A stretch of 7,726 bases of DNA, from positions 1 through 7,726 of the forward strand of contig CANQLN010000044.1 of the NCBI GenBank assembly GCA_947624695.1, in the 5' to 3' direction. This DNA comes from an uncultured Bacilli bacterium (lineage in GTDB: Bacteria > Bacillota_I > Bacilli_A > RF39 > UBA660). Position 1 is the first letter of the stretch, and each line of letters starts with the position of its first letter. Below, piece after piece: positions 1 through 6,410 of this stretch. Made by a program: the position numbers and the translations under genes. The notes below the pieces were generated by a model. The model was given only the letters and a program-made list of their open reading frames with translations, searched no databases and had not been told where the DNA came from.

Positions 1-191
1 TCAACAGCCCCCATAATACTGGCACTATAAGTTTCGACACCCCATTTACCCAGTAAATAAGCAATATTCCCGGCGTGTCCTCCTCCACATTCATTTTTTT
101 CTGTTATTCTTATCGTTTGGTTTTCTTTTATTGCTTCATTAATTGAACAAGTAGTTTCAAGTAATGAGCTGCCAATACACAACACCTTCAT
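1..191 (-). CDS. PfkB-family carbohydrate/nucleoside kinase, N-terminal part (cut by left window edge)
   Basis: Only the first 63 codons are inside the window. The start is ATG at 191, preceded by AAGGG (200-204) at 8 bases. The protein opens with a short hydrophobic strand (MKVLCIGSSLLETT) and has the glycine-rich motif ECGGGHAGNIAYLLGKWG at about residues 36-53, followed by ETYSASIMG. This is the usual N-terminal substrate-side signature of the PfkB/ribokinase fold (GG-x-N-x-A-x-x-L-x-x-x-G). Family members phosphorylate sugars or nucleosides with ATP in the cytoplasm. The catalytic GAGD motif and the substrate specificity lie in the missing C-terminal part, so the substrate is unknown. The gene lies 51 bases after the small membrane gene on the same strand and has its own -10 box. 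Confidence 0.8.
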   Translation of the reverse strand, partial: MKVLCIGSSLLETTCSINEAIKENQTIRITEKNECGGGHAGNIAYLLGKWGVETYSASIMGAV

Positions 192-219
192 TTAATCGAC
201 CCTTACTTTCTCTAGTATC

Positions 220-225
220 ATTATA
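220..225 (-). promoter_or_regulatory. -10 box of the PfkB-family gene
   Basis: Read on the minus strand this is a perfect TATAAT, 28 bases before the ATG at 191. No good -35 is seen at 16-18 bases (the best is T/A-rich TTTTAA or TTTAAA inside the end of the preceding gene). The site is supported mainly by the perfect hexamer and its position in the 51-base gap. Confidence 0.45.
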
Positions 226-242
226 CAATATAAATTAGTTTT

Positions 243-569
243 TTAAAAGAGGGACTTCAGAATATCAGCAAGAAATTTTGAACCTTCAAAAACCACATTT
301 TGAAAAGTTCTAGTTACATTATCTCCGAGTTTAGATATAGGACTACTGTAATCAGGTCTTTTCGTATTTAAAAAAGACGTAATATCAATGTCTTCCCCAT
401 TTTGCACTTTACTTTCAAACTCTTTTATTCCTTCTTCTGTAACCACCACTTTATCTCTTATTTTACTTTCATAATAACCACTGGTGCTCGCAATATACAA
501 AGCCATAAAAATGACAAAGAGCACCCCTAAAATTTTTAAAACTGGATTAGTCTTTTTCCGCTTACCCAT
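243..569 (-). CDS. Small single-pass membrane protein, in the position of YqxA downstream of spoIIP
   Basis: This encodes 108 residues from ATG at 569, chosen because GGGAGG stands 6 bases upstream; a longer TTG-start reading (596) would ignore that site. Residues 1-9 are basic (MGKRKKTNP), 10-30 form one hydrophobic helix (VLKILGVLFVIFMALYIAST), and the rest is a charged outer domain with VVVTEEGIKEFESKVQNGE and an amphipathic C-terminal helix ending FLADILKSLF. The start overlaps the end of spoIIP by 8 bases (ATGGGTAA), so translation is probably coupled. In Bacillus the gene after spoIIP is yqxA, also a small one-helix protein with an amphipathic tail; this one has the same position and layout, but homology is inferred, not demonstrated. 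The biochemical role is unknown. Confidence 0.75.
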   Translation of the reverse strand: MGKRKKTNPVLKILGVLFVIFMALYIASTSGYYESKIRDKVVVTEEGIKEFESKVQNGEDIDITSFLNTKRPDYSSPISKLGDNVTRTFQNVVFEGSKFLADILKSLF

Positions 570-1473
570 TTTCTTCCTCCCGAATAAAATCCGCAAGTAT
601 TTTTGCTAAAACTTTTAAAGTATTATTAACCTCACTAATATTATTATATTGTCCTCCTACTTCAATTAGCATCGCATACTCACTAAAGTCTTGATTGTAG
701 ATGCCATTTACACCTTTCCCACTTTTTTTCATAATTCCTCGGCATAATGTATCATTGTAAGCATCAATTTTACTTCGTAACTTAGTGGCTAAATTTAAAT
801 TTGGTTCATAATTATCATGGTCAAGACCCACGACAAATAAAAGACGCGCATACTTTTCGGCATTTATCGTCGTCGTCGTTTTATCATAAACGGAAGAGTC
901 CCGATGCAAGTCAATATAATATTTTAAAGAGGGGTTTTGCTCTTTGGCACTTTCCATAAAACTTCTAGATATTTTATAACTACTTCCATATTTTAAATTT
1001 AAAGCATGAAGGGCATCCGCAATATTATTCTCTTCCACAATCGCAGGAATACCTTCACTTTCTAAATATTCTTTTAGCATTTTACTGGCTACAAAAACTC
1101 CAGCCGAAATATTATAAGGCTCTAATAAATTACTTTGATATTTTTCTTCTTGATGGGTATTATAAATATATAAAATAGGATCCCTAAAAGTTTCATTCTC
1201 ATCTTCCCTTTTATTTTCTTCTTTCTCTTCTTTCATAATGGGAATACTTTCGGAAGTATCAATATTAAAAGCATATTTTAAAAGAAAATCGACATCACTT
1301 AAATTATTTTGATAACTTCCAAAATTATCATTCATTAAAAAACTAATTAAAGTATCATTATTAATCATATTATGGTCATATAAAAATTTCGAAGATAACG
1401 CTACACTTATTAAAAAAACACCTAAATATATAATGCCCCGAGAATGTTTCTTTTTACTTTTAAACCGTTTCAT
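562..1473 (-). CDS. spoIIP: Stage II sporulation protein P (SpoIIP), cell-wall amidase
   Basis: This encodes 303 residues. The start is ATG at 1473 with GGTGAGG just upstream (1477-1483); a GTG reading from 1485 would sit inside that binding site. Residues 1-12 are basic, about 13-30 form a signal anchor (GIIYLGVFLISVALSSKF), 60-98 are a charged linker, and the catalytic domain runs from about 99. Visible SpoIIP-type motifs are YIYNTHQEEKY (His107), YYIDLHRDSS (His190), GIYNQDFS (257-264) and LIEVGG (Glu271), with a typical C-terminal NNTLKVLAKILADFI. SpoIIP works outside the membrane in the SpoIID/M/P complex, cleaving peptidoglycan (amidase plus transglycosylase activity) during forespore engulfment. 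The domain resembles Amidase_3 enzymes, but the motif set favours SpoIIP. It is co-transcribed with the small membrane gene that overlaps its stop. Confidence 0.88.
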   Translation of the reverse strand: MKRFKSKKKHSRGIIYLGVFLISVALSSKFLYDHNMINNDTLISFLMNDNFGSYQNNLSDVDFLLKYAFNIDTSESIPIMKEEKEENKREDENETFRDPILYIYNTHQEEKYQSNLLEPYNISAGVFVASKMLKEYLESEGIPAIVEENNIADALHALNLKYGSSYKISRSFMESAKEQNPSLKYYIDLHRDSSVYDKTTTTINAEKYARLLFVVGLDHDNYEPNLNLATKLRSKIDAYNDTLCRGIMKKSGKGVNGIYNQDFSEYAMLIEVGGQYNNISEVNNTLKVLAKILADFIREEENG

Positions 1474-1489
1474 TATCCTCACCACTTAT

Positions 1490-1495
1490 ATTATA
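1490..1495 (-). promoter_or_regulatory. -10 box upstream of spoIIP
   Basis: The minus strand reads TATAAT, 16 bases before the spoIIP ATG, so transcription would start about at the ribosome binding site. There is no convincing -35 for sigma-A. The region instead holds two direct copies of ATTATGTCT (plus-strand reading) at 1513-1521 and 1523-1531. A sporulation sigma factor cannot be excluded. Confidence 0.4.
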
Positions 1496-1512
1496 GATAA
1501 AGATAGCCAATT

Positions 1513-1531
1513 ATTATGTCTAATTATGTCT
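1513..1531. repeat. Two direct repeats with 10-base period upstream of spoIIP
   Basis: ATTATGTCT occurs at 1513-1521 and again at 1523-1531, exactly one helical turn apart, just upstream of the spoIIP -10 box in the spoIIP/rpsT divergent region. This could be a pair of regulator half-sites or chance in AT-rich DNA. Confidence 0.4.
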
Positions 1532-1601
1532 TATTATTAACAAATTTAATTTTAAAATTTAAACTAAATTTCAGCTTTTTCCAATTACCCGCTTAATTTC
1601 C

Positions 1602-1630
1602 TTGCACAATAGCATATTTTTTGGTAAAAT
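1602..1630 (+). promoter_or_regulatory. rpsT promoter (TTGCAC / 17 / TAAAAT, extended -10)
   Basis: The -35 is TTGCAC (1602-1607), followed by a 17-base spacer and the -10 TAAAAT (1625-1630). TG at 1622-1623 gives an extended -10. The layout is that of a strong sigma-A promoter, and a leader of roughly 22 bases carries the AAGGAGGG binding site. Confidence 0.75.
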
Positions 1631-1658
1631 TAATATGAATTTTTAAGGAGGGATTTAA

Positions 1659-1922
1659 TTGCCAAATATCAAAAGTTCAAAAAAAGCTGTTAAAGTTATT
1701 GCCAAAAAAACAGAAGAAAATCATGAACTAAAGATGCGTGTAAAAAATTTAATCAAATCATGTGAAAAGGCAATCGCTGGAGGAAATAAAGAAGACGCTA
1801 ATAAGATCTTCAAAGATTTCCAAAAAACGATTGACTCCGCTTTACAAAAAGGTTTAATTAAAGAAAATAAAGTTGATCGTGAAAAACAAAGATTAAATGC
1901 AAAAATAAAAAATATGAAGTAG
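1659..1922 (+). CDS. rpsT: Small ribosomal subunit protein bS20
   Basis: This encodes 87 residues, a normal S20 length. The N-terminus MPNIKSSKKAVKV, the Lys/Arg-rich helical body and the end INAKIKNMK-like tail (RLNAKIKNMK) are typical of S20, which binds 16S rRNA in the 30S body. The start codon is TTG, with AAGGAGGG at 1644-1651; no ATG is available in frame at the conserved position. A non-ATG start is also known for rpsT in E. coli, where it is tied to weak or autoregulated translation; whether that holds here is inference. It is a single-gene unit with its own promoter and a hairpin terminator that starts before the stop codon. Confidence 0.97.
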   Translation: MPNIKSSKKAVKVIAKKTEENHELKMRVKNLIKSCEKAIAGGNKEDANKIFKDFQKTIDSALQKGLIKENKVDREKQRLNAKIKNMK

Positions 1923-1942
1923 TTTACTACTTTATTTTTTTT
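1914..1942 (+). terminator. Intrinsic terminator of rpsT
   Basis: The stem is AAGTAG (1917-1922) / CTACTT (1927-1932) with loop TTTA, extendable by G-T, T-A and A-T pairs at the base, followed by eight T (1935-1942). The TAG stop codon of rpsT lies inside the left arm. Confidence 0.85.
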
Positions 1943-1946
1943 ATGA

Positions 1947-1952
1947 TATAAT
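1947..1952 (+). promoter_or_regulatory. Extended -10 box of the transglutaminase-like gene
   Basis: A perfect TATAAT with TG at 1944-1945 (TGATATAAT) lies directly after the T-run of the rpsT terminator. The -35 position falls in the terminator stem and matches poorly (TTACTA, 1924-1929), as is tolerated by extended -10 promoters. It is 15 bases before the ATG, giving a leader of about 10 bases that begins within the ribosome binding site. Confidence 0.6.
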
Positions 1953-1967
1953 TAGGGGGTGATTTCT

Positions 1968-2924
1968 ATGAGAAAATTTATTATTCCTTTAATTTGTTAT
2001 GGACTTATTTTAGTTATTTTACTTAATGCCGGAACAATAACGGACTTTTTAGCTAAAACAATTTCTAATAAACCCGTTTTAACGATTGAAAAAGGCAATG
2101 AATATACTAAAAATTATGACTTTTTATATATTAAAAATAGTAAAGATTATATTCCATATTCTTATGAAGATTTGACTGATATTGTTTATAGTGTTATTAA
2201 TCAAGGCTGGGAAGAATTTACTTTTTATTGTCCTAGTGAATATACAGAATGTATGAATGATATAACTAATATAACAAAAGATGAATTTACCCTAACCCAT
2301 ATTAATAATTTTGTGCATCCTTATAATAGTTTTAACTCTTTAAAAACATCGATTAAAGAATCAGGAGAAATAACTATTAATGTAGACTATCTTTATACTA
2401 ATGAAGAAAAAGACATTATTAATAATTATGTTGATAAGGTTATTAAAGAATTTTATGATTCTAATTTAGATGACTTTGAAAATATTAAAAAAATTCATGA
2501 TTATATTATTAATAATACCAAATATGATACCGTAAGAAATGATACAGGAGAAAGTAATTATCGTTCTTATAATGCTTATGGACCAGTTGCAGAGGGTTAT
2601 GCTACTTGTAATGGTTATGCTGATTTAATGAGTATTATCTTATCTAAATTAAATTATCAAAATTATAAAATTGCTACCACCAAAGAAGAGATAAGTTATG
2701 AATCTAATGGCCATGTTTGGAATGCCGTAAAAATTGGTGATGAATGGTTACATTTAGATCTTACTTGGGATGACCCCGTTAGTAGTGATGGTAAAGATTA
2801 TCTCTATCATAAATATTTCTTAGTTACTAATGAAGAATTAAAAAAGGCCGATGCCGGAGAAGTTAATGTGGAAGAACATAACTTTAATAAAGCCATTTAT
2901 TTAGAATTTAAAGATGCCGCTTAA
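1968..2924 (+). CDS. Membrane-anchored or secreted transglutaminase-like (cysteine protease fold) protein
   Basis: This encodes 318 residues from ATG at 1968, with GGGGGTGAT (1955-1963) upstream; a GTG reading from 1959 would start within that site. Residues 4-22 are hydrophobic (FIIPLICYGLILVILLNAG), a signal anchor or signal peptide without an obvious lipobox. Residues 40-165 are of unrecognised type. A transglutaminase-core domain follows: NIKKIHDYIINNTKYD (172-187), then GYATCNGYADLMSIIL with Cys214, GHVWNAVKIGDEW with His249, and LHLDLTWDDP with Asp264, i.e. the full Cys-His-Asp triad in order and spacing. Such extracellular proteins in Gram-positive bacteria act on proteins or cell-wall peptides; the substrate here cannot be told. 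The last residues (FKDAA) are encoded in the hairpin shared with miaA. Confidence 0.85.
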   Translation: MRKFIIPLICYGLILVILLNAGTITDFLAKTISNKPVLTIEKGNEYTKNYDFLYIKNSKDYIPYSYEDLTDIVYSVINQGWEEFTFYCPSEYTECMNDITNITKDEFTLTHINNFVHPYNSFNSLKTSIKESGEITINVDYLYTNEEKDIINNYVDKVIKEFYDSNLDDFENIKKIHDYIINNTKYDTVRNDTGESNYRSYNAYGPVAEGYATCNGYADLMSIILSKLNYQNYKIATTKEEISYESNGHVWNAVKIGDEWLHLDLTWDDPVSSDGKDYLYHKYFLVTNEELKKADAGEVNVEEHNFNKAIYLEFKDAA

Positions 2925-2934
2925 GCATCTTTTT
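2910..2934. terminator. Bidirectional hairpin between convergent transglutaminase-like gene and miaA
   Basis: The stem is AAAGATGC (2910-2917) / GCATCTTT (2925-2932) with a 7-base loop that contains both stop codons, which overlap in TTAA (2921-2924). The plus-strand tail is TTTTT (2930-2934, partly in the stem) and the minus-strand tail is TTTAAATT. The T-tracts are short, so termination strength is moderate. Confidence 0.65.
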
Positions 2935-3772
2935 CAATATAATTAATTATTTCTTGATAAGTTTTGGAAAAATTTTCAAAATTAGTTTCAAACCACTTAA
3001 TAGGCATTTGATTATTAAACCAGGTGTATTGTCTTTTCGCATAATGGCGCGAATTTTTCTTAATTTCTTCCTTAGCTTCTTCTAAAGTTATTTCCCCATC
3101 CAAATATTTAATAATCTCTTTATAGCCAATAGCTCTACTTAATATTTTCGTAAGACCATATTTTTGATATAACCCCTTTACTTCTTCTAAAAGGCCTTCT
3201 TTAAACATTTCCTCTACTCTTTGGTCTATTCTCTTATATAAAGTTTGACGATCAGTAGTAAGACCAATAAATTTAACATCATATAAAAGTTTTGGCTCTT
3301 TTATTTTCTTATTAACTCTATTTAAATAGTTTTCAAGTCTTCTTCGGTTATGTTTATCAATCACCAAATTGGAATCTACCTTTTTAGCCATTTCATAAAG
3401 TTCTTCATTAGAATAAGCGGAATAATCTTTAACTTCTAGAGGACTAAATTCATAATCATATAAAGCACTTTTTAAATAAAGACCTGTTCCCCCTACTAAA
3501 ATGATATTTTGACCTTGATATTTATTTAAAAGTTTTCGAATATCTTTTTGATAATCACAAACACTATAATCATCAGTAACTTCTTTTATGTCTAAAAGAT
3601 AATGCCCAATGCCTTCTTTTTCTTCTTCTTTTATTTTAGCTGTCCCAATATTTAACTCTTTATAAACTTGACAAGCATCGGCATTAATAATTATTGCTTG
3701 ATATTTTTTAGCCAACATAATACTTAGTTTAGTTTTCCCTACTCCCGTTGGGCCTACAATACCCATAATCAT
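2921..3772 (-). CDS. miaA: tRNA dimethylallyltransferase (MiaA)
   Basis: This encodes 283 residues from ATG at 3772, with GAGGTGG 6 bases upstream; a TTG reading from 3787 would begin inside that site. MiaA transfers dimethylallyl from DMAPP to N6 of A37 in tRNAs reading UNN codons (i6A). Visible motifs are the P-loop GPTGVGKT (7-14), DACQVYKELNIGTAK (32-46, the DxxQVYxxxxIGTAK signature), GGTGLY (94-99), SRAIGYKEI (213-221) and RHYAKRQYTWFNNQ (242-255), all in family order. The length is slightly shorter than the common 300-315. The tail ends at KDA, encoded by the convergent hairpin. It is divergent from tmcAL, another tRNA-modification gene, with a shared -35. Confidence 0.96.
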   Translation of the reverse strand: MIMGIVGPTGVGKTKLSIMLAKKYQAIIINADACQVYKELNIGTAKIKEEEKEGIGHYLLDIKEVTDDYSVCDYQKDIRKLLNKYQGQNIILVGGTGLYLKSALYDYEFSPLEVKDYSAYSNEELYEMAKKVDSNLVIDKHNRRRLENYLNRVNKKIKEPKLLYDVKFIGLTTDRQTLYKRIDQRVEEMFKEGLLEEVKGLYQKYGLTKILSRAIGYKEIIKYLDGEITLEEAKEEIKKNSRHYAKRQYTWFNNQMPIKWFETNFENFSKTYQEIINYIEKDA

Positions 3773-3791
3773 GGCTAACCACCTCAAAATG

Positions 3792-3821
3792 ATTATACTA
3801 TAAATATTTCTAATTTGACAA
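3792..3821 (-). promoter_or_regulatory. miaA promoter (TTGTCA / 18 / TATAAT)
   Basis: On the minus strand the -35 TTGTCA (3816-3821) is followed by an 18-base spacer and a perfect -10 TATAAT (3792-3797). The start of transcription would be near 3785, only about 13 bases before the ATG. The -35 overlaps the tmcAL -35 on the other strand. Confidence 0.7.
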
Positions 3822-3843
3822 TATCAAGAGAAATTGCTATATT
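3815..3843 (+). promoter_or_regulatory. tmcAL promoter (TTGACA / 17 / TATATT)
   Basis: Consensus -35 TTGACA (3815-3820), 17-base spacer and -10 TATATT (3838-3843) with TG at 3835-3836 as an extended -10. Transcription would start near 3850, about 10 bases before the ATG, next to a weak AGTGA binding site (3850-3854). Confidence 0.75.
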
Positions 3844-3859
3844 AACTTTAGTGATGTTT

Positions 3860-4975
3860 ATGAAAATAATCGGTATTATTTGTGAATATAATCCTTTTCA
3901 CAATGGTCATGTATACCATATAGAAAAAATTAAAGAAATGTTTCCGGACTCTTTAATTGTTTTAGTTTTAAATGGCTACTTTTTAGAACGCGGAGAAATT
4001 TCTATTATTTCAAAAGAAAATAAAACCAGACTCGCTTTAGAAGCGGGGATTGACTTAGTTTTGGAACTTCCCTTTGTCTTTGGAACTCAAAGTGCCGATA
4101 TCTTTGCCGAGGCCGCTTTAAAAATTTTAAATGCCGTAAAATGTGAATATTTAGTTTTTGGAAGCGAATCTAATGACCTTGCTACTTTAGAAAAAATAGC
4201 CACCTATCAAATTACGCAAGAAAAAGAATATAATAAAAAAGTCCAACAATATCTTAATATGGGAATTAATTACCCTACTTCTTTAGCTAAAGCTTTAGAT
4301 ATCACTTTTCCTTTTAAGCCTAATGATTTACTTGGAATATCTTACCTTAAAGCCATTAAAAATAATCATTATAAAATTATTCCTCTTTCAATTAAAAGGA
4401 CTAATGATTATTTAGATACCGCTTCTAACGAAAAAATTGTCAGTGCCTCAAATATTAGAGAAAAATTAAAAAATAAGCAAGATATAGCCAAATATGTTCC
4501 TGAAAGTACTTTATCAAAAATGGAAAATATCACTTTAGAAGATTATTTCCCTTATTTAAAATATAAAATAATTACGGAAGATAACTTAGATATTTATTTA
4601 GATGTCACAGAAGGTATTGATAACCGGCTTAAAAAAGTTATTTTAAGTTCTAATTCTTTAGAAGAATTAATAACTAAAACCAAATCAAAACGCTATACTT
4701 ATAATAAAATAAGAAGAATGCTTATTCATATTTTAGTAGGTCTTAAAAAAAGTGATGTTCAAAATTTATCTTTAGAATATCTTAAAGTCTTAGGTTTTAC
4801 CAAAAAGGGTCAACAATATTTAAACAAGGTTAAAAAAGAAGTAACTATTCCTCTTACTCCTTTAAAGAACACTCTAACCTATAATCTCGAGCTTAAATGT
4901 GCTTACCTTTATGATTTACATAGTCAAAATGCAAGTGCTAAGTTTGAAACAAGTAATAAACCATTAAAATATTAA
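3860..4975 (+). CDS. tmcAL: tRNA(Met) cytidine acetate ligase (TmcAL)
   Basis: This encodes 371 residues from ATG at 3860 (MKIIGIICEYNPFHNGH). A TTG reading from 3815 is rejected because it would start in the -35 box. TmcAL activates acetate with ATP and forms N4-acetylcytidine at the wobble position of elongator tRNA(Met). Visible are the nucleotidyltransferase HxGH motif HNGH (14-17) within EYNPFHNGH, LNGYFLERGE (37-46), ELPFVFGTQSADIFA (69-83), KPNDLLGISYLKAI (153-166), IKRTNDYLD (178-186) and SASNIRE (195-201). It is somewhat shorter than the Bacillus protein (about 415), the difference being in the C-terminal half. It was formerly annotated as a UPF nucleotidyltransferase (YlbM). Confidence 0.93.
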   Translation: MKIIGIICEYNPFHNGHVYHIEKIKEMFPDSLIVLVLNGYFLERGEISIISKENKTRLALEAGIDLVLELPFVFGTQSADIFAEAALKILNAVKCEYLVFGSESNDLATLEKIATYQITQEKEYNKKVQQYLNMGINYPTSLAKALDITFPFKPNDLLGISYLKAIKNNHYKIIPLSIKRTNDYLDTASNEKIVSASNIREKLKNKQDIAKYVPESTLSKMENITLEDYFPYLKYKIITEDNLDIYLDVTEGIDNRLKKVILSSNSLEELITKTKSKRYTYNKIRRMLIHILVGLKKSDVQNLSLEYLKVLGFTKKGQQYLNKVKKEVTIPLTPLKNTLTYNLELKCAYLYDLHSQNASAKFETSNKPLKY

Positions 4976-4978
4976 ATG

Positions 4979-5030
4979 TTGTAAATGCCGAATTATAATT
5001 CCAAAAATAAATTACAATTTTTTATTTTTT
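4979..5030 (+). terminator. Terminator of tmcAL, between convergent tmcAL and the DGR operon
   Basis: The outer stem is TTGTAA (4979-4984) / TTACAA (5012-5017), with an inner perfect palindrome GAATTATAATTC (4990-5001), followed by T6-A-T6 (5018-5030). The right arm contains the stop codon of the last DGR-operon gene on the minus strand, for which the same structure is a weaker terminator because it lacks a T-run. Confidence 0.65.
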
Positions 5031-5299
5031 ATGGCCTTTAATACTTTTAAGATTCTAAACCGTAAATAATATAGATCATATAAATTTGGGGTAAAAACTT
5101 TATGCTCTAATATTTCCATATTTTGGACAACTAAATAATTTATATGGAAATAATCTAAACTTTTAAGTGATTTGAATTTCAAAAAATTTAAAAATTCTTC
5201 ATCTAAACTATAACCTCTATACTTGCCATTATTTTCAAATAATATAATTGTCTTAGGATAAGTTCTTTTAATAAATATGTATCTATTTCGATATTTCAT
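5012..5299 (-). CDS. Small unrecognised protein at the end of the DGR operon
   Basis: This encodes 95 residues from ATG at 5299, with AAAGG 7 bases upstream; a TTG reading from 5314 is less likely. The start overlaps the RT gene by 17 bases, so it is almost certainly in the same operon and translationally coupled. I do not recognise the family. The protein is basic, with no membrane helix. N-terminal strands (RYIFIKRTYPKTIILFENN) are followed by GKYRGYSLDEEFLNFL, then YFHINYLVVQNMEILE and a basic C-terminal helix (YDLYYLRFRILKVLKAIK). The pattern YP-x3-LF-x3-G-x-Y-x5-D-x7-L vaguely follows the first strands and helix of MutS domain I; this is a hypothesis only. Given the context, an accessory DGR factor is likelier than an unrelated gene. 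Confidence 0.7.
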   Translation of the reverse strand: MKYRNRYIFIKRTYPKTIILFENNGKYRGYSLDEEFLNFLKFKSLKSLDYFHINYLVVQNMEILEHKVFTPNLYDLYYLRFRILKVLKAIKNKKL

Positions 5300-6410
5300 T
5301 ATTAAACCTTTCAAACCAATATTTATTAATTGCTCTTCTTACTTTCATTCTGCTCCCATATTTTCGATTATACCAATAAGACATAATGGAACAAAATGCG
5401 GAATTAAAATCAATAAAACCTTTTTTATACATATAATACGTTTTCTTAACTCTTTTTTTCGTTTTCTCATAAGCTGCTCTTCTTAATTTAACTATTGTCT
5501 TTTTATTAATTACTTTATAATTATAGCCTAAAAAAGAAAAACCTTCATTACATTTAACAATCTTTGTTTTTTTAGCATTCAATTTTAATTTATATTTTTC
5601 TTCTAAAATTTTTGCTATTTCATCTCGAGCTTTCTCTAAAACTTTTTTATCAGGATGAATTAAAACAAAATCATCCATATACCGAATATAATGTTTAACA
5701 TGTAAGTTATGAACAATATAATGGTCTAATTCATAAAGATAATAGATTGATAAAAATTGACTAGTCATATTACCAATAGGTAAACCTTTTCCTTCTTCAT
5801 AAAAAGGTAAAGAGGAAACATCTTTAGTAAATTCGGGATGTTTCTTTAAATAATTTTCTTTAATGTGCGCTATACGTTTATTAACATAAGGTTTATTAGT
5901 ACTATCAATAATAATACTTAAAAATCGAAATTCTTCTTCAGTTAATTTATCTTTTACTAATGTTTTTAAAACTTCATGATCAATCGAATAAAAATATTTA
6001 CTAATATCTAACTTTAAAATATAAAAAGTATTATATTTTTTATTTAACTCTAAATATTTTTTAACTAATTTAATACCATAATCTGTTCCCATACCTTTTC
6101 TAGTTGCCACATTGCGATCATCTAAATACTTAACTAAATTTTTTTCTAAAACATAACGGGCAATAAAATGATTAATTATTTTATCAGTAATATCTAAAGC
6201 CATTACTATGCGATGTTTAGGTTCTTTAATTAAAAATATATTATAACGTCCACCTTCATATATTCCACTTTTTAAAATATATAAAATATGTTCAATATTT
6301 TGAAATTTATTTCTTTCAAACATAAAAACTTTATGTTTATTTTTAACATTTTTAGATATTTCTTGTTCATATAAAGTTAAAATGGTTTCTAAGTTGCAAT
6401 ATTCATTCAT
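5283..6410 (-). CDS. Diversity-generating retroelement reverse transcriptase
   Basis: This encodes 375 residues from ATG at 6410, overlapping the Avd-type gene by 8 bases (ATGAATGA). RT motifs in order: KEPKHRIV (63-69), KLDISKYFYSID (133-144, first catalytic Asp135), GLPIGNMTSQF (209-219), YIRYMDDFVL (241-250, Asp246 and Asp247), LNAKKTKI (277-284) and FSFLGYNY (291-298), then a basic helical thumb. The IGNxTSQ motif in place of the retroviral/group II QG-x-x-S type is characteristic of DGR enzymes. There is no maturase, endonuclease or integrase domain, and the length is normal for DGR RTs. In known DGRs this enzyme, bound to Avd, copies the TR RNA with errors at adenines, and the cDNA replaces a VR in a target gene. 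All catalytic residues are present, so it is likely active. Confidence 0.95.
   Translation of the reverse strand: MNEYCNLETILTLYEQEISKNVKNKHKVFMFERNKFQNIEHILYILKSGIYEGGRYNIFLIKEPKHRIVMALDITDKIINHFIARYVLEKNLVKYLDDRNVATRKGMGTDYGIKLVKKYLELNKKYNTFYILKLDISKYFYSIDHEVLKTLVKDKLTEEEFRFLSIIIDSTNKPYVNKRIAHIKENYLKKHPEFTKDVSSLPFYEEGKGLPIGNMTSQFLSIYYLYELDHYIVHNLHVKHYIRYMDDFVLIHPDKKVLEKARDEIAKILEEKYKLKLNAKKTKIVKCNEGFSFLGYNYKVINKKTIVKLRRAAYEKTKKRVKKTYYMYKKGFIDFNSAFCSIMSYWYNRKYGSRMKVRRAINKYWFERFNNEISK

Noticed and set aside
3815..3859. Longer N-terminus of TmcAL from TTG at 3815
   Set aside because: That codon is the first half of the TTGACA -35 box and the segment would precede the transcription start. The family begins at MK-x-x-GI-x-x-EYNPFHNGH.
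5277..5486. 69-codon open frame on the plus strand, inside the RT and the small downstream gene
   Set aside because: It lies antisense to the conserved end of the RT, has no ribosome binding site or recognisable motif, and its composition is what the AT-rich opposite strand would give.
5283..6410. RT as a retron or group II intron enzyme
   Set aside because: No msr/msd-like structure next to it, no maturase or endonuclease domain and no intron ends. The IGNxTSQ motif, Avd neighbour and TR fit a DGR instead.
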